DNA from: Phycomyces nitens
Lineage: Eukaryota > Mucoromycota > Mucoromycetes > Mucorales > Phycomycetaceae
DNA: 64,000 nucleotides
Reading direction: 5' to 3'
Assembly (NCBI GenBank): GCA_022702545.1
Contig: JAHRBC010000003.1
Coordinates: 1,488,001 to 1,552,000 of the forward strand
The notes under the pieces are model-generated. The model did no database searches. It saw nothing but the letters and a program-made list of their open reading frames with translations, and had not been told where the DNA came from. Positions 1-10,267 of the stretch are shown here, in pieces. Both the position numbers and the translations under genes were made by a program. Numbering within the stretch: the first letter of the stretch is position 1; each line of letters begins with the position of its first letter.

Positions 1-381
1 GCACAGTTTTATGGCCTGATTAGTCCAACAGAATTCAAGTGTAATTTTCAAAAAACAAAAAAATTATTACACTCTCGTGTCCATCCCAGTCTTTACTTTT
101 TTCCTAAATCCTAATCGACTTTTATCGACTCTTTATGTTGTAGCCCACAATACCTTTTTTTTTATGCCCTCTAAACCAAGCAAGTTGGCCCCTTTGGTTG
201 CTCTCAAAAACTCTTTGACTAGAATCTATAAAAGGTTTTGTTTTTTTTTTTGACATGAAAGACACCAAAGAGGTTTGATTTTAACTTTCAAGCACTGTGA
301 ACCCAGTGCTCATCCAGACTTTATTAGCAGTTAAATACTCAAAAGATTCATCTTTTTTATTATTATTTTATTTTCTCTAGA
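1..381 (+). promoter_or_regulatory. Upstream region of family copy 1, with TATA box
   Basis: The stretch before the first membrane-family gene is AT-rich and holds no gene. A good TATA box (TATAAAAG, 227-234) lies about 150 bp before the ATG at 382. A T-rich tract follows, and pyrimidine-rich sequence continues to the start codon. The upstream motifs shared by copies 3, 5, 6 and 7 are not visible here. Confidence 0.4.
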
Positions 382-1932
382 ATGTTTCATCACATAATTC
401 TGATTTTATTGATCGTTTTGCTTGACGCTATACAAGAATGCCACGCAGCTCCCAACAATCTCTCGAGTTATATCAGCAACTCACAGACCTATGAGATCCT
501 AAAGGCTATTGTGCTGGGATATCTGGCACACATCATGACCATCCGCCCACGCCCAGATACTGATCAAAAGAAAACTATTTATTGGCGGTTTGCATCCTTT
601 GCGTATCCAACATTGGGAATTGGCATTGCTTTAAAGGCAATGCTTATGGCGTATGACAGCGATAGGATTCTTGGCATCGACCAGATTAATAAGCAGATTG
701 AAGAAATCGAGGGAAAAAAGGAACATTGGATGACAGAATGGAAAAATGATTGTTGGGATAGCGTTACAAGCATATTTTCACATAAAAGACACGGCACTGT
801 ATATTGCGACGATATAGAGAATCAAAGTTTCTCAAATGAGCCATTAATAATGGACAACCGAGAGAGAGAGGACATTGACGACAAAAAACTTTGGGAAAAC
901 GGCTCAAAAGCTTTTCGAGAAAAAGTGATGGCATTAAAGGAAAAGATCATAAAGAAATATCACGCCAATTTACAGGAAACCAATGGAGATAATGTAATAT
1001 ATCTTGCGGCAATTCTATACACCATGAATCCTCAACAGGCAAGGCGTACAAAGCACTGTATATTGAACGAAAGCATTTACCTCGGGCTCGATCTACCACC
1101 CAGAAAACTTCCTCAGTATCCTACTTTAATCATGTCCAAAGACATTTCGATTACTGGAACAGGAGTCGACTCTACCTATCAAGCCAGTGTGAAACCTTAT
1201 GCTGTTCGTTACTTGACCGAGAATATGCTAGACCAAATACCCGCAACACATTATATGGACGACACTTCGTACATTGAGCTGTCTGTCACAATTGTCCAGC
1301 TTGTTAACATAGTAGTCGAATGCATTGATGAAGATGGCGATAAATGGGTCAAGGTTGTCATGATCATATACACGATTATGTCAGTTCTTCAAACACTTTC
1401 TCTAATGATCCTCCACAAGCAATCAATGGTCTTGAGCATTCTGTATGAACGCGACACCAACTCCGAGACGCCTGCAACTTTGAATACTTCTGATAACATG
1501 AGGAGCAATTCAAATACCCGCGTGCCTGATAGATCGCCCACGGCTACGAATGGTTCAGACCTTCAACACAAAGACGCTTTCTTGGAGAGAATAATCAACA
1601 AGGCAGATATTAAAACCAAAGACAGTTTCAAGGTATATACTGAATACAAGTATTGGTCCTATTCTTCTTCTGGGATAGCAGGATTGGCCATATCGCTGCT
1701 TGTTGGTATCTGGGCGGATTATACTGCTCACAGTATAACACAATGGATTGTCCTGGCATGGATACTGAACCCTTTGATATTGATATTCCTGGCAGTTATT
1801 CAAAAGATCATCTTTAAAAAACATCGATTTCTGTCCAGAGTATCTGTATATCTTGTTCACCTAATAGGAATCTCAGGCGCACTGTGCGTTTTATTTGCAA
1901 CTATCATAGGCTACAATATAAAAATCAACTGA
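382..1932 (+). CDS. Membrane-protein family, copy 1 (516 aa, function unknown)
   Basis: Uninterrupted intronless ORF of 516 residues. Residues 1-23 form a signal peptide (hydrophobic core, ending ECHAAP). Probable membrane segments follow at about 37-55 (around GYLAHIMTI) and 68-91 (around AYPTLGIG), then a charged loop of about 120 residues, and the family block from YLAAIL to SLYLGLDL. Further segments are near TSYIELSVTIVQLV and VKVVMIIYTIMSVLQ, then a Ser/Thr/Asn-rich loop, then GIWADYTAHSITQWIVLAWI and a last helix near HLIGISGA. This copy is more divergent than copies 3-7: for example HKQSMVLSI replaces HKQ.AYSI. The start at 382 is the first ATG, and it places the signal peptide correctly. 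The 2.3-kb inverted-repeat element A begins about 220 bp downstream. I do not recognise a function; a membrane or cell-surface location is inferred from the signal peptide and helices. Confidence 0.85.
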   Translation: MFHHIILILLIVLLDAIQECHAAPNNLSSYISNSQTYEILKAIVLGYLAHIMTIRPRPDTDQKKTIYWRFASFAYPTLGIGIALKAMLMAYDSDRILGIDQINKQIEEIEGKKEHWMTEWKNDCWDSVTSIFSHKRHGTVYCDDIENQSFSNEPLIMDNREREDIDDKKLWENGSKAFREKVMALKEKIIKKYHANLQETNGDNVIYLAAILYTMNPQQARRTKHCILNESIYLGLDLPPRKLPQYPTLIMSKDISITGTGVDSTYQASVKPYAVRYLTENMLDQIPATHYMDDTSYIELSVTIVQLVNIVVECIDEDGDKWVKVVMIIYTIMSVLQTLSLMILHKQSMVLSILYERDTNSETPATLNTSDNMRSNSNTRVPDRSPTATNGSDLQHKDAFLERIINKADIKTKDSFKVYTEYKYWSYSSSGIAGLAISLLVGIWADYTAHSITQWIVLAWILNPLILIFLAVIQKIIFKKHRFLSRVSVYLVHLIGISGALCVLFATIIGYNIKIN

Positions 1933-2159
1933 TTACATATTAATATATAATTCATCAGAATTTCAGAAATAATCCAAATAAAAATGTCCAAAAGTAAATC
2001 TGTATACCAAGTACATCTGCTAATGATAAAAGTAACAATACTCCATCTCACAGATATTTTTAACCATTTTCTAATATCACATATCTTTGCTTTATTCAAA
2101 ATACAGGGTGAGTACTGTGGTATACACACTGAGGTATATGGTTTGTTGGTATCTTGTAA

Positions 2160-2416
2160 GGGAAATAAGAATACTGTGAGAGTGTTATTTATTAAAGAAA
2201 GAATATTATGGTAATTTATATAGCTATTGTTCTAGTTCCCTTGTTCTATTAATCTCTATTGTGTAACGGTCGGTTATCACTGCTGTAGTGTGAAGTGTAT
2301 GTGTGGGTGGTGTGTAACTGCTCCTGGGATATTAACTTTTAATGGTCATTAGCGAGTAGTAACTGGAGATCAGTTGTGGAGTTTGTATTTCACTCAACTG
2401 TGGTGTGTATACCACA
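2160..2416 (+). repeat. Left terminal inverted repeat of element A
   Basis: About 250 bp that pairs as an inverted repeat with roughly 4240-4480. It closely matches the right end of element B (reverse complement of 34705-34945). Shared landmarks are GTTATTTATTAAAGAAAG, CGGTCGGTTATCACTGCTG, AACTGCTCCTGGGAT and GTGTGTATACCACA. Confidence 0.65.
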
Positions 2417-4239
2417 TATACCACACCAGACTCTGGAGAGAAAGACATTGTCAAGGCTATAAAAAAGATATGGTTCCCGGAAGAGTAGTCTTGAAGCTCA
2501 AATAGTGTGCATACCAGTTATTTTCTCCTGGTAGGTTCTTTGAGATGGTGGCGACAAAGGGAATTTGTCAAGTAGTCGTAGCTAAAGACACCTTTCACCT
2601 ACCTGTTTAATAGACCATCACAGGCATATTGTGCGGGACTTTTATAATTTCATGGTCAAATAATGAGATATTAGTCTTCCGTTAGTATGTAATCCACCGG
2701 CTATTACCCCGCTTAAAGTCCTTTAAATACTTCTTTTGTGTATTTCGTTTTTCCAATCTATTAATTATTAGCGATTCGCTGTAAATGCAATCTTGAACGA
2801 TATTACCCTCTGAATTATACTTGCAATCTATCATTATATACTTTTTGTATATCTCAAACTGCAAATTTATACATTGGCTACAATAGTATATTGTAGAAAA
2901 GGGTAATAAACTGTGTATAAATGAAGAAGGATTAAAGGTTCGGGTAGTATGTGGTACTTGAGAAACCTCTTTTTTTAAATAGGCGATAGTGAATAATAAA
3001 TTCTTTAGATACGCTTGCAACTAAATCCTCTAGTTAAAGAGCTTCTTTATTTTTTAAGAGTGTGATGATTTGTATTTAAAGAGATTGATAGTAAATACAC
3101 TATAATATGTGCTTTTACTAGGTGTTTGCCAAGAGAATGGTATGGAACTCACGTGAAAAAGAAAAAGCCACGACCAAAAACATATTCCGACTCCGTGACT
3201 TGCCTTTAAAAAAATTATTTTATTCAAACACCGATGTATTTGTCTATAAATAATAGGTCGAAACCTGCCAATTTTTTGGCTCTTAGAGTACGAGCCATCA
3301 ACGTGCGGGCTACGTCTACGTGACAACGGCCATGTATGTGGGGAATTTACATTCCACGTACTAGATTGAAAAGTTCGTTTGACTTTGTAGTATCAGTCTT
3401 CCTGGACATTAGCTAGGTCATTAGGGGGACTGTACTGCCGAGGAACGATATTTTATATATATATTACATGTTCAAAAGAAAAGAACGCGTAAATCACTTA
3501 ATCAAATAAATGAAAATGAATCAAAGGTGTTATTGCTATACCTTTTGCCATTCTTTTACGTGTCAAACACTAAAGATGTATTGTCCATCTCCATCTTCAT
3601 TCTACTCCGTCTAAAAAAACACCTATGCATCACTGACCCTTTTCATCTTTACAATAATCTAATTGCACCATCTACATCTCTCAATTCAATCTCTCATCTT
3701 GTCTTTACCTTTTCAACATTCAACCACTTACGCCATTTACATTTCTCAACAATACATTCTAACATTCACTCTAATCTGTCTTGCACTCTACATCTATGCA
3801 TCACCAATTCTTTCAATCTGAGCATTCACTCCATCTCTACCATCAATCACGTTATTAACATCCGCATCTTTTCACCTTATTCTTCACACTATCCAAAGAA
3901 TATACATTATGGAGAGTTCCATGGCCAATAACAATACTCATTCAAAGCACTGGTTGCATCTGTCATTAGAAACTTTATAAACATTAGTGTCAACATTCGG
4001 TTTGTATTCCTTGTGAGCCTCACTCACTCTTTGAGGGTGTCACCACCTTACTATATTTGACAAGCTATATCTGATTCATTGTTATAACCCAAATACTATA
4101 GTTGTATGCTTTTATATAGAATGTACGGCCATAGGTCATCAAGATTAAGGGCAAGATTAGTTTATAGATTGCTTTCAGTAGTTGCTGCAACCAGAGTTTT
4201 AGTGGTTAGGTTCAGTCGTTGACTTTACTAATGATGGGT

Positions 4240-4480
4240 TTGTGGTATACACATAACCGAATGAAACACAAACACTACAACCAATATCTGGTTACTCTCT
4301 ACCAATAACCCCAAGTTAACATCTATATAGCCATACATCAGACACTCATATACTTTATACCAAGGCATAATTGACCATTAACAAATACTTTAATAACAAG
4401 GAAATCTGAACAATGTTATGTAAACAACCATAATACTCTTTGATAAATAACACTCTCACAGTATTCTTATTTTCCTTGAA
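4240..4480 (-). repeat. Right terminal inverted repeat of element A (degraded)
   Basis: A diverged partner of the left repeat. The inner edge (TGTGGTATACACATAACCG) and the tip (AATAACACTCTCACAG) are well kept, while the middle has drifted. The inner part corresponds to the left end of element B at about 32880-32900. Confidence 0.55.
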
Positions 4481-4490
4481 GATATTGTAG

Positions 4491-5103
4491 ATAAACTTGT
4501 ATTTTATTTTCTACACTACATGAACCTACAATGTCGGAAAGAGGTAAATTCGAATTTGCAATATTCTTGACTGGCCATCAAGAGGTTCTGACTTGAGTCA
4601 AACCCAGAGCATCTGAGATAGGTTGAGTGATAATATGCGTCAAGGCCAATCCAGCCTATACTGCTAAATCAGTTGAAAGAGACTCTAAATAAAAAGCTGA
4701 CAAGCATTTTTTTTTCATGGATAATATATCACTAGTTTAAGAAGATTATAAATGTGGCTATCCTATATTGAATAAATGTCCTTTTTTTTTGGTAACTTAT
4801 ATGGAATGTACAAGATATACTTTATGATTATAGAGTCCTAAATCGATTGTGTGTATAAGAGTACGATTATTTCAAAGACTTGCCTTTTGTTTCCATCTCT
4901 TGACAAAACTTACAATTGTTCAATACTATTGTACTTTTATACTAAACCTCTATTAATGTAAAAACAGTTGTAGTCATTTTACATCATATTTTACTTTTTT
5001 GTGAATATTCCTTGTAATTTAGATGTAGGATTACTGTTTATTTTTTTTTCGAGTGCTAAAGACCTTTTTATTTATTTATTTATCTACTCTTGTCATTAAA
5101 ACT
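4491..5103. other. AT-rich stretch without a gene
   Basis: No coding region is recognisable. The last part (about 5040-5100) has a T-rich and ATTT-repeat stretch resembling the leader of family copy 3 just before its ATG, so it is probably the old promoter of the pseudogene that follows. Confidence 0.4.
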
Positions 5104-6319
5104 ATGAGTGTTTATACTTGTATTAGTTTCAGGATATTATGCTTCATCAATAGATGACTAACTATCAATAGAATATCAACAAGGGGCCACAAATCAACAT
5201 GCCATGAAAACATAAATTCAAAGAAGAATCATACTAGGGTATCTGACATATACTATGACCATTTGACCAACTCCAAACTCGCTTTATTAGCGTATGGTAT
5301 TTTTATATTTCCAATACAAAGTATTTGTGGTAGAATTCCAGCAATTGCTTCAGGATCCAATTCTGACAAGATCCTTGGTATTTAAGAGTATCTCAAGTAT
5401 CTTGAAGATACAAAAGGTATTCAATCAAGGCTTTAAACCCCCCAGAAAGGATATTTAAACTTTTATTAAAGAAAATTGGTTGTGATTAGCAGTAATTTAG
5501 AGCCTGGCCAGACCAAGCGAGCTAAGCATTGTATTCTTAATCACCGTTTAGATTTTGGATTTGACCAGAAAGGGGATGATCCAGAATACAACAATATTAC
5601 GCTGCTAAAAGACAATTTGCTTTTTGACCCGTGAAATGTTGAATCAGCTTCAACCGGTGCATTACCTGGAAAAACACTTTATATTTATCAATATGTATTA
5701 AATCTGGTCAATTGGTCTACACAGTAATCGAATGTATTGATGCAGATGGTAATAGGTGAGTCAATGTTATTATGCTCATATATACGATAATGTCAGTTCT
5801 CCAGACGGCTTATCTCACTGTTCTCCACAAACAGTTGGCGGCATACAGTATTCACTACGACAAGGATATATTTATATTGTTGAAAACGTTTTACCTCAAG
5901 GATATAACAAGGTAAATAAGCTGATTAGTAAATTCCTTTCACCACCTAGAGATAATAGTAGAAGAATTGAAATCATACCATACCATAATAACACTAAAGA
6001 AAAATACCCTCAAAAGAATGAAATTTGTTTTAAGAGTAGTTTTCTGGTTAGACCAACTAATAATATTGCACTTCGTTTTCCAGGAAAATTTGGTTCATCT
6101 CTCAGGAACAAATTGCGGATCACTATATTTTTCTTGTTAAAAGTAGTCAGCTTGTTACTGCTAGTTGGTATTTGAACCGACTATAAGGCTCGTACAGCAA
6201 CACAAGGGATCTTCTTGGCCTTGATACTTATCCCCTTTATATATATATATATAACAGGTATGAGCGGTGCAGCATATGCAACTGCTGCAATTGTCAAAGG
6301 GTATACCGTAAAAGATTGA
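5104..6319 (+). pseudogene. Membrane-protein family, copy 2 (decayed pseudogene)
   Basis: A broken member of the family, closest to copy 3 (10268). It starts ATGAGTGT at 5104 as copy 3 does, but part of the signal peptide is deleted. Recognisable pieces are IILGYLTYTMTI, RAKHCILN, the stretch from the end of LTREMLNQLQPVHYL (near-identical DNA at about 5620-5660), GQLVYTVIECIDADG (about 5710-5750) and the C-terminus SGAAYATAAIVKGYTVKD ending in TGA at 6317-6319. Several stops (for example TAA and TGA near 5180 and 5260), frameshifts and an internal deletion that removes the variable loop make it non-functional. Its high DNA similarity to copy 3 in the central part indicates a local duplication. 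Confidence 0.85.
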
Positions 6320-6649
6320 ATGGCCCCCCTCTTTGATCTCTTGTGTATGACCAGAAAAAATAAGTGTCGAATTGCCAATAGGTATTAAATACATAGTCTC
6401 TGATAAAAGGAATTGGCTACCTCTAGTTATACTTACTTATAAACCCTTGGTTATTATATTTCTCTCAATCACTAAATTCAATAACTAAAGTTAATACCAT
6501 GTCAATAATACAGAGTGATAAATCTCATGGCTATAATAAACTACAAGATGTAAAGAAAGATATAATCATCATAGTTGATCATTGTGGAGAATATTCAAGT
6601 AATTTTAGCTAAAATCAATATACCGTGGCCAACAGTTGGATGAATGCTT
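6320..6649. other. Spacer without a gene
   Basis: AT-rich sequence between the pseudogene and a transposon relic; no feature recognised. Confidence 0.35.
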
Positions 6650-7352
6650 AAGAATATAAAACACACTCTGTTGAAAATAGCATATTGTCAAGAATCTAGC
6701 TTAAAATGATGCTGTAACAGACAAGGGCAAGGAATGGAAAAATATATAGTCTAGAGTAATGAATCATATCTCTCTATTTACGAGAAAAGTAGATATGATC
6801 ACATCTGGCACCAATAAAATAAAAAAAGACATGTAGTATTGAGATTTCACTTGCAGTACAAGGAAATAGCGAGTACTTGACAGTCTGTTTTTTCTCGGAT
6901 TGGAATATATCGGTCAACTTGTTTATCGTGAATGGAATAATGAATCAAGGTATCCAATATACTTGACTCTTGTTTTGTTGGATTATATGAGAGTCTTTCT
7001 GACATTATTAAATGTGGCTATTATTATTATTTTTAAAAAAAAATACAATGCCTAGGATTCATAAGCTAATTATTGCAGAAGAATACAAAAACTTGGAGTG
7101 GATTCAATTGAGTGGCGCCCAAATAACCCTGATCTTGGCCTAATCGAGAATATATGGGATATTTTAGATGATCGTATCAACAAGACACTCGACCCAAAAT
7201 ATATATATATCCGAGAGATAAAAAAATGTTTTATTAGAAGAATTGAATACAGCCTCAATAGGTACATGCAATATGTTTTGATCAAGTACCAAGAACCCCT
7301 TGAAACAAACTTGAAAAGAACAAATGCATGTATATTGGATATTAATATCTAG
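6650..7352 (+). mobile_element. Tc1/mariner transposase relic (C-terminal half)
   Basis: Frameshifted remains of a DDE transposase of the Tc1/mariner type. Around 6890-7010 a frame reads GLEYIGQLVYREWNN, which fits the segment between the first and second catalytic Asp. Near 7045 the DNA still codes for NAPRIHK, matching the conserved DNAPIH motif around the second Asp. From 7098 the frame gives EWRPNNPDLGLIENIWDIL, the signature of the third acidic residue (PDLNPIENxW). Stops and frame changes show that it is dead. The borders are approximate and I found no terminal repeats. Confidence 0.75.
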
Positions 7353-8789
7353 ATCTTGGGTGCTGTCTATGTGTTTTTTTTTTATAATGCTTCCGTAAGA
7401 TTTATATCTATCAGTATAGATTTAGAGTAATGATATCTGATCCGTCTTTTAAACCATGTATTAAGATGGTCAAGCAAATTGAAAGACTCTGTATATTTGC
7501 TTTACTAATCGATATATATCTCTCTCTTTCTCTCTCTACAGATCAATACCCGATGTGCGGTTTCTTATTTTGCTGGATTATTCAGGATATGATGGAAAGG
7601 GCTTTGGTATCAGAAATTCAAGGTGTAGGGTTTCAATGAGGTTAAGCAATAAAAAATTACAAATGTCCCACAAACATGTTGGTTGGTGAACAAACCAGTA
7701 ACACATGGCCAGCCTGTTTTCAATTATGTCAAAGAGAATCCGTATCACGTAGCACAATGTTTTTTTTTTTTTTGCGTTGTGACCCTGGCTATATGTTTAT
7801 ACAAAAAATAGGCTCTTTATGAGCTACAATTAATATTCACCAAAAAAGGTTCAGGCGGGTTAAAGATGGAGATAAATAATCACTTTATACTATCAGGGGG
7901 TTATTATATTGGAAATTGTATTTGATCTGAATCGAATGGGTCTCACTTGCGAGAAATATAATGAGGCCATTGTCGTATCTTTGAAATAAGAAGAATAAAA
8001 GCCCCATCTATAAGATCGTGGTGATATAGGGCTGTGGATAGCTAATGTTCATCAGATTTGGGATAGAAATTCTGTAGTACATAATCGAAGCCTCAAGATT
8101 CTCTTGAGAGGACAAGAAAGAAACATGAAATGAAAAAGATAAAGATTAATGTTTGTGGCCTGGATTTTGGATTACTATTAACACTAGAAACCCAATTTTA
8201 TTTTAATACTCTTGTAATTGACTTGGATTCTTTGTTGCAAATGTCTTCCGTGGAACCCTATACATGTCATCATGATCTTTGTTTCAAGGGAAAGAGATTT
8301 GTCGAGGGTCATGCACTGTTTCTTGGCAAACTAAAAGGGTTATCCGAATATCTTGACATATTTCTAGCAACTAAAAAACTATAGTTTCCAAACGACCTAA
8401 GCAATCTTTCCAACCTCCTCTTTTGATAGATTTGCAGGGGAATCCGGGTGATTTAGCCTCAATAAGACAGCCATACCTTCAACCATGCTTAGCTCTTTAG
8501 TAAATATTGTCCAATTCTCTTCAAAAGCACCCTATCCTCGTAGCTATTTTAGTTTTAGAATATTTCTTTACCAGAGTCTACTTGCAATTCTTGAAGAAAA
8601 TGAATCATTAAATGTATAATGTCAATAATAACCATATGCCTTATTTGACAGAATTTCTGGGCCAATCTAAACATAAACAAAACAGAAGCACCAGCAGATC
8701 GTCTGAAAATATCCTAATGTCGTACAGCACAAGCAAGCTGGACTTTGCCTTTTATTTTGGATTTGCCCAAAAAAAAAAGAAAACGAGAC
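7353..8789. other. Gene-poor stretch with short unidentified ORFs
   Basis: Holds several short open frames (7430-7639, 8130-8384, 8612-8800, +) with no family signature that I know. The frame at 8130-8384 (84 aa, containing YTCHHDLCFKGKRF) looks more protein-like than the others and may be a fragment of a decayed element, but it has no clear start context or partner exons, so I do not call a gene. Confidence 0.3.
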
Positions 8790-9158
8790 CTATGGGTTGA
8801 ATCCTCTAGACTGTTTCTTTGAGATAACTGTGCAAAACCAGCGAGAGATTATTATTTTTTTAGATTCTCGAGAAATTGATAGCAAAGGATAATATGGTGG
8901 CAACCAAAGATTGAAAATATCTAATGCTTTGGTCCTGCTACTTGATAACAAAGAATATTTCTGGATCCTCATCGATTGATCAAATTTACAAGATCTTCTC
9001 ATTACATATTGAGCTGGTGAAGTTTCTTTTTTTTTTCTTTTTTGGATGGTGGCCACATGATTAGTTGTTTGTGCCAAACAAAATGTGCAAGTACGCAATG
9101 CTTTCTTGTACGAAATGACAGACTCGAAGCACAAAACAACCAAGAATGTTTGATTCAC
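8790..9158 (-). pseudogene. Possible DDE transposase fragment
   Basis: The minus-strand frame contains LWLPPYYPLLSI followed by a Lys-rich stretch. This resembles the LPPYSPxLNPIE motif at the last catalytic Glu of IS630/Tc1/mariner transposases, but the NPIE core is changed. There are no other transposase blocks in frame, so this is only a weak resemblance. Confidence 0.22.
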
Positions 9159-10267
9159 TCTCTTTATTCGGCCCAGTCTCTGTTCCCATTGACCAGATGC
9201 AATGCACGCTTAATTAATGGATTATACAAGCGAATGTATTTTGTACGAAAAAGAAATTTATTCATCTTTAGTATTTGTAGCTTATTAATCACTACAAGTC
9301 TTTACCCTAATAAGGCTTTTTCTAAAAAGAAACATAAAGCCATCAACTGAGAGAGAAATGTTTTTTATTCTAAAAAATAATAAGAATAAGAATAAGCATG
9401 TTAAACAGAAAACGAAAAATTATTCTGGTTTGCACAACATGGCTGTAATAACATTGTAGTCATAAGACTCGAAATAGTATTTCTTGGAAAATGTATTATA
9501 AATATATACAATGAAGAGGTAAAAGTTCAGTTGTACTACTGTGTGGGCGGACTGGTGTAGATTGTATCTTTTGGATAGAGTAAATGAATAGATATCCCCA
9601 GTAGATAATATATCTTCTGCTGTGCATTGATGACAAGGGAGCAAAAGAAGAAAATATTTGGCCAGAATTGAGAAAAGCTTTACAAGATTGAAAAGTAGGT
9701 ATGAAATAGGCCTCCCCCCCTTTTTTTTCCCAATACTAGACAATGACATATACAATAACCACGGTAAGCGCCAGCAATATATTTATACTCAACGGGAAAC
9801 CAATAAATATGTTGCACGACAGCAACAAACCTTATCATATATACCCTTTTTCAAAGAACAAAACCAAAGCTGAACATCTATCTTTGAAATTAAGAAAAAA
9901 AAGTTAAAAGGCATCAAGATTGGTTTATACAATGGTTTCAATGATGCACATTTAAAGAGAGTATAATACAAGACAAGACAATAGAGCTGGGATCTTAAAA
10001 TCAAAAATGATGAGCAAGAGTTTAAATTTGGGTACAAACTTTAATATTCGGGGAACTGTTTCCTTTTAGTTAACATCCAACGATAATCTTTTTTTTCCCG
10101 TTTAAGCCCTTGTCCTTTAAACTTGTGTAAAAGCCATAATCTACTCGACAGGTTCCCTAAGCCTATATTCAAGAAAATATAAAATGCTTAAAATATTATT
10201 ATTTTTTAAAAAAAAACTTTTTTTTTATTTATCTACATATCTATCTATTTATCTAATAATTACAATC
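9159..10267. other. Intergenic region upstream of family copy 3
   Basis: No gene recognised; overlapping short ORFs on both strands look random. The final 260 bp act as promoter region for copy 3: a box GATGAGCA at 10009-10016 followed by GTACAA near 10031-10036, and a leader rich in TCTATC/TTATCTA repeats directly before the ATG at 10268. Similar sequences precede copies 5, 6 and 7. Confidence 0.4.
10009..10036 (+). promoter_or_regulatory. Shared upstream box of the membrane family (copy 3)
   Basis: GATGAGCA followed about 15 bp later by GTACAA, 259 bp before the ATG. Copies 5, 6 and 7 have the same pair 226-256 bp before their ATGs. This may be a regulatory site or simply duplicated flanking DNA. 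Confidence 0.4.

Larger units (their letters stand above)
2155..4480 (-). mobile_element. 2.3-kb element A with long terminal inverted repeats (non-autonomous)
   Basis: The two ends are inverted copies of each other. The left end reads GAGAGTGTTATTTATTAAAG at about 2177, and the right end carries its complement (ATAAATAACACTCTC) near 4450-4465. The whole segment reappears in the opposite orientation at about 32653-34945 with high similarity, which shows it is a dispersed element. It encodes no transposase that I recognise. Reading frames such as 3527-3931 are low-complexity. The exact ends and any target-site duplication are uncertain, because similarity to element B may extend slightly further out on the left. 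The strand sign only records orientation relative to element B. Confidence 0.7.

Noticed and set aside
3527..3931. ORF present in both inverted-repeat elements (3527-3931 and 33203-33601)
   Set aside because: The translation is low-complexity (His/Ser/Asn/Leu/Ile repeats), has no domain, and its conservation follows from the elements being copies of each other.
8130..8384. 84-codon ORF (YTCHHDLCFKGKRF)
   Set aside because: Looks somewhat protein-like but matches nothing I know and stands alone among stops; mentioned only as part of the gene-poor stretch.
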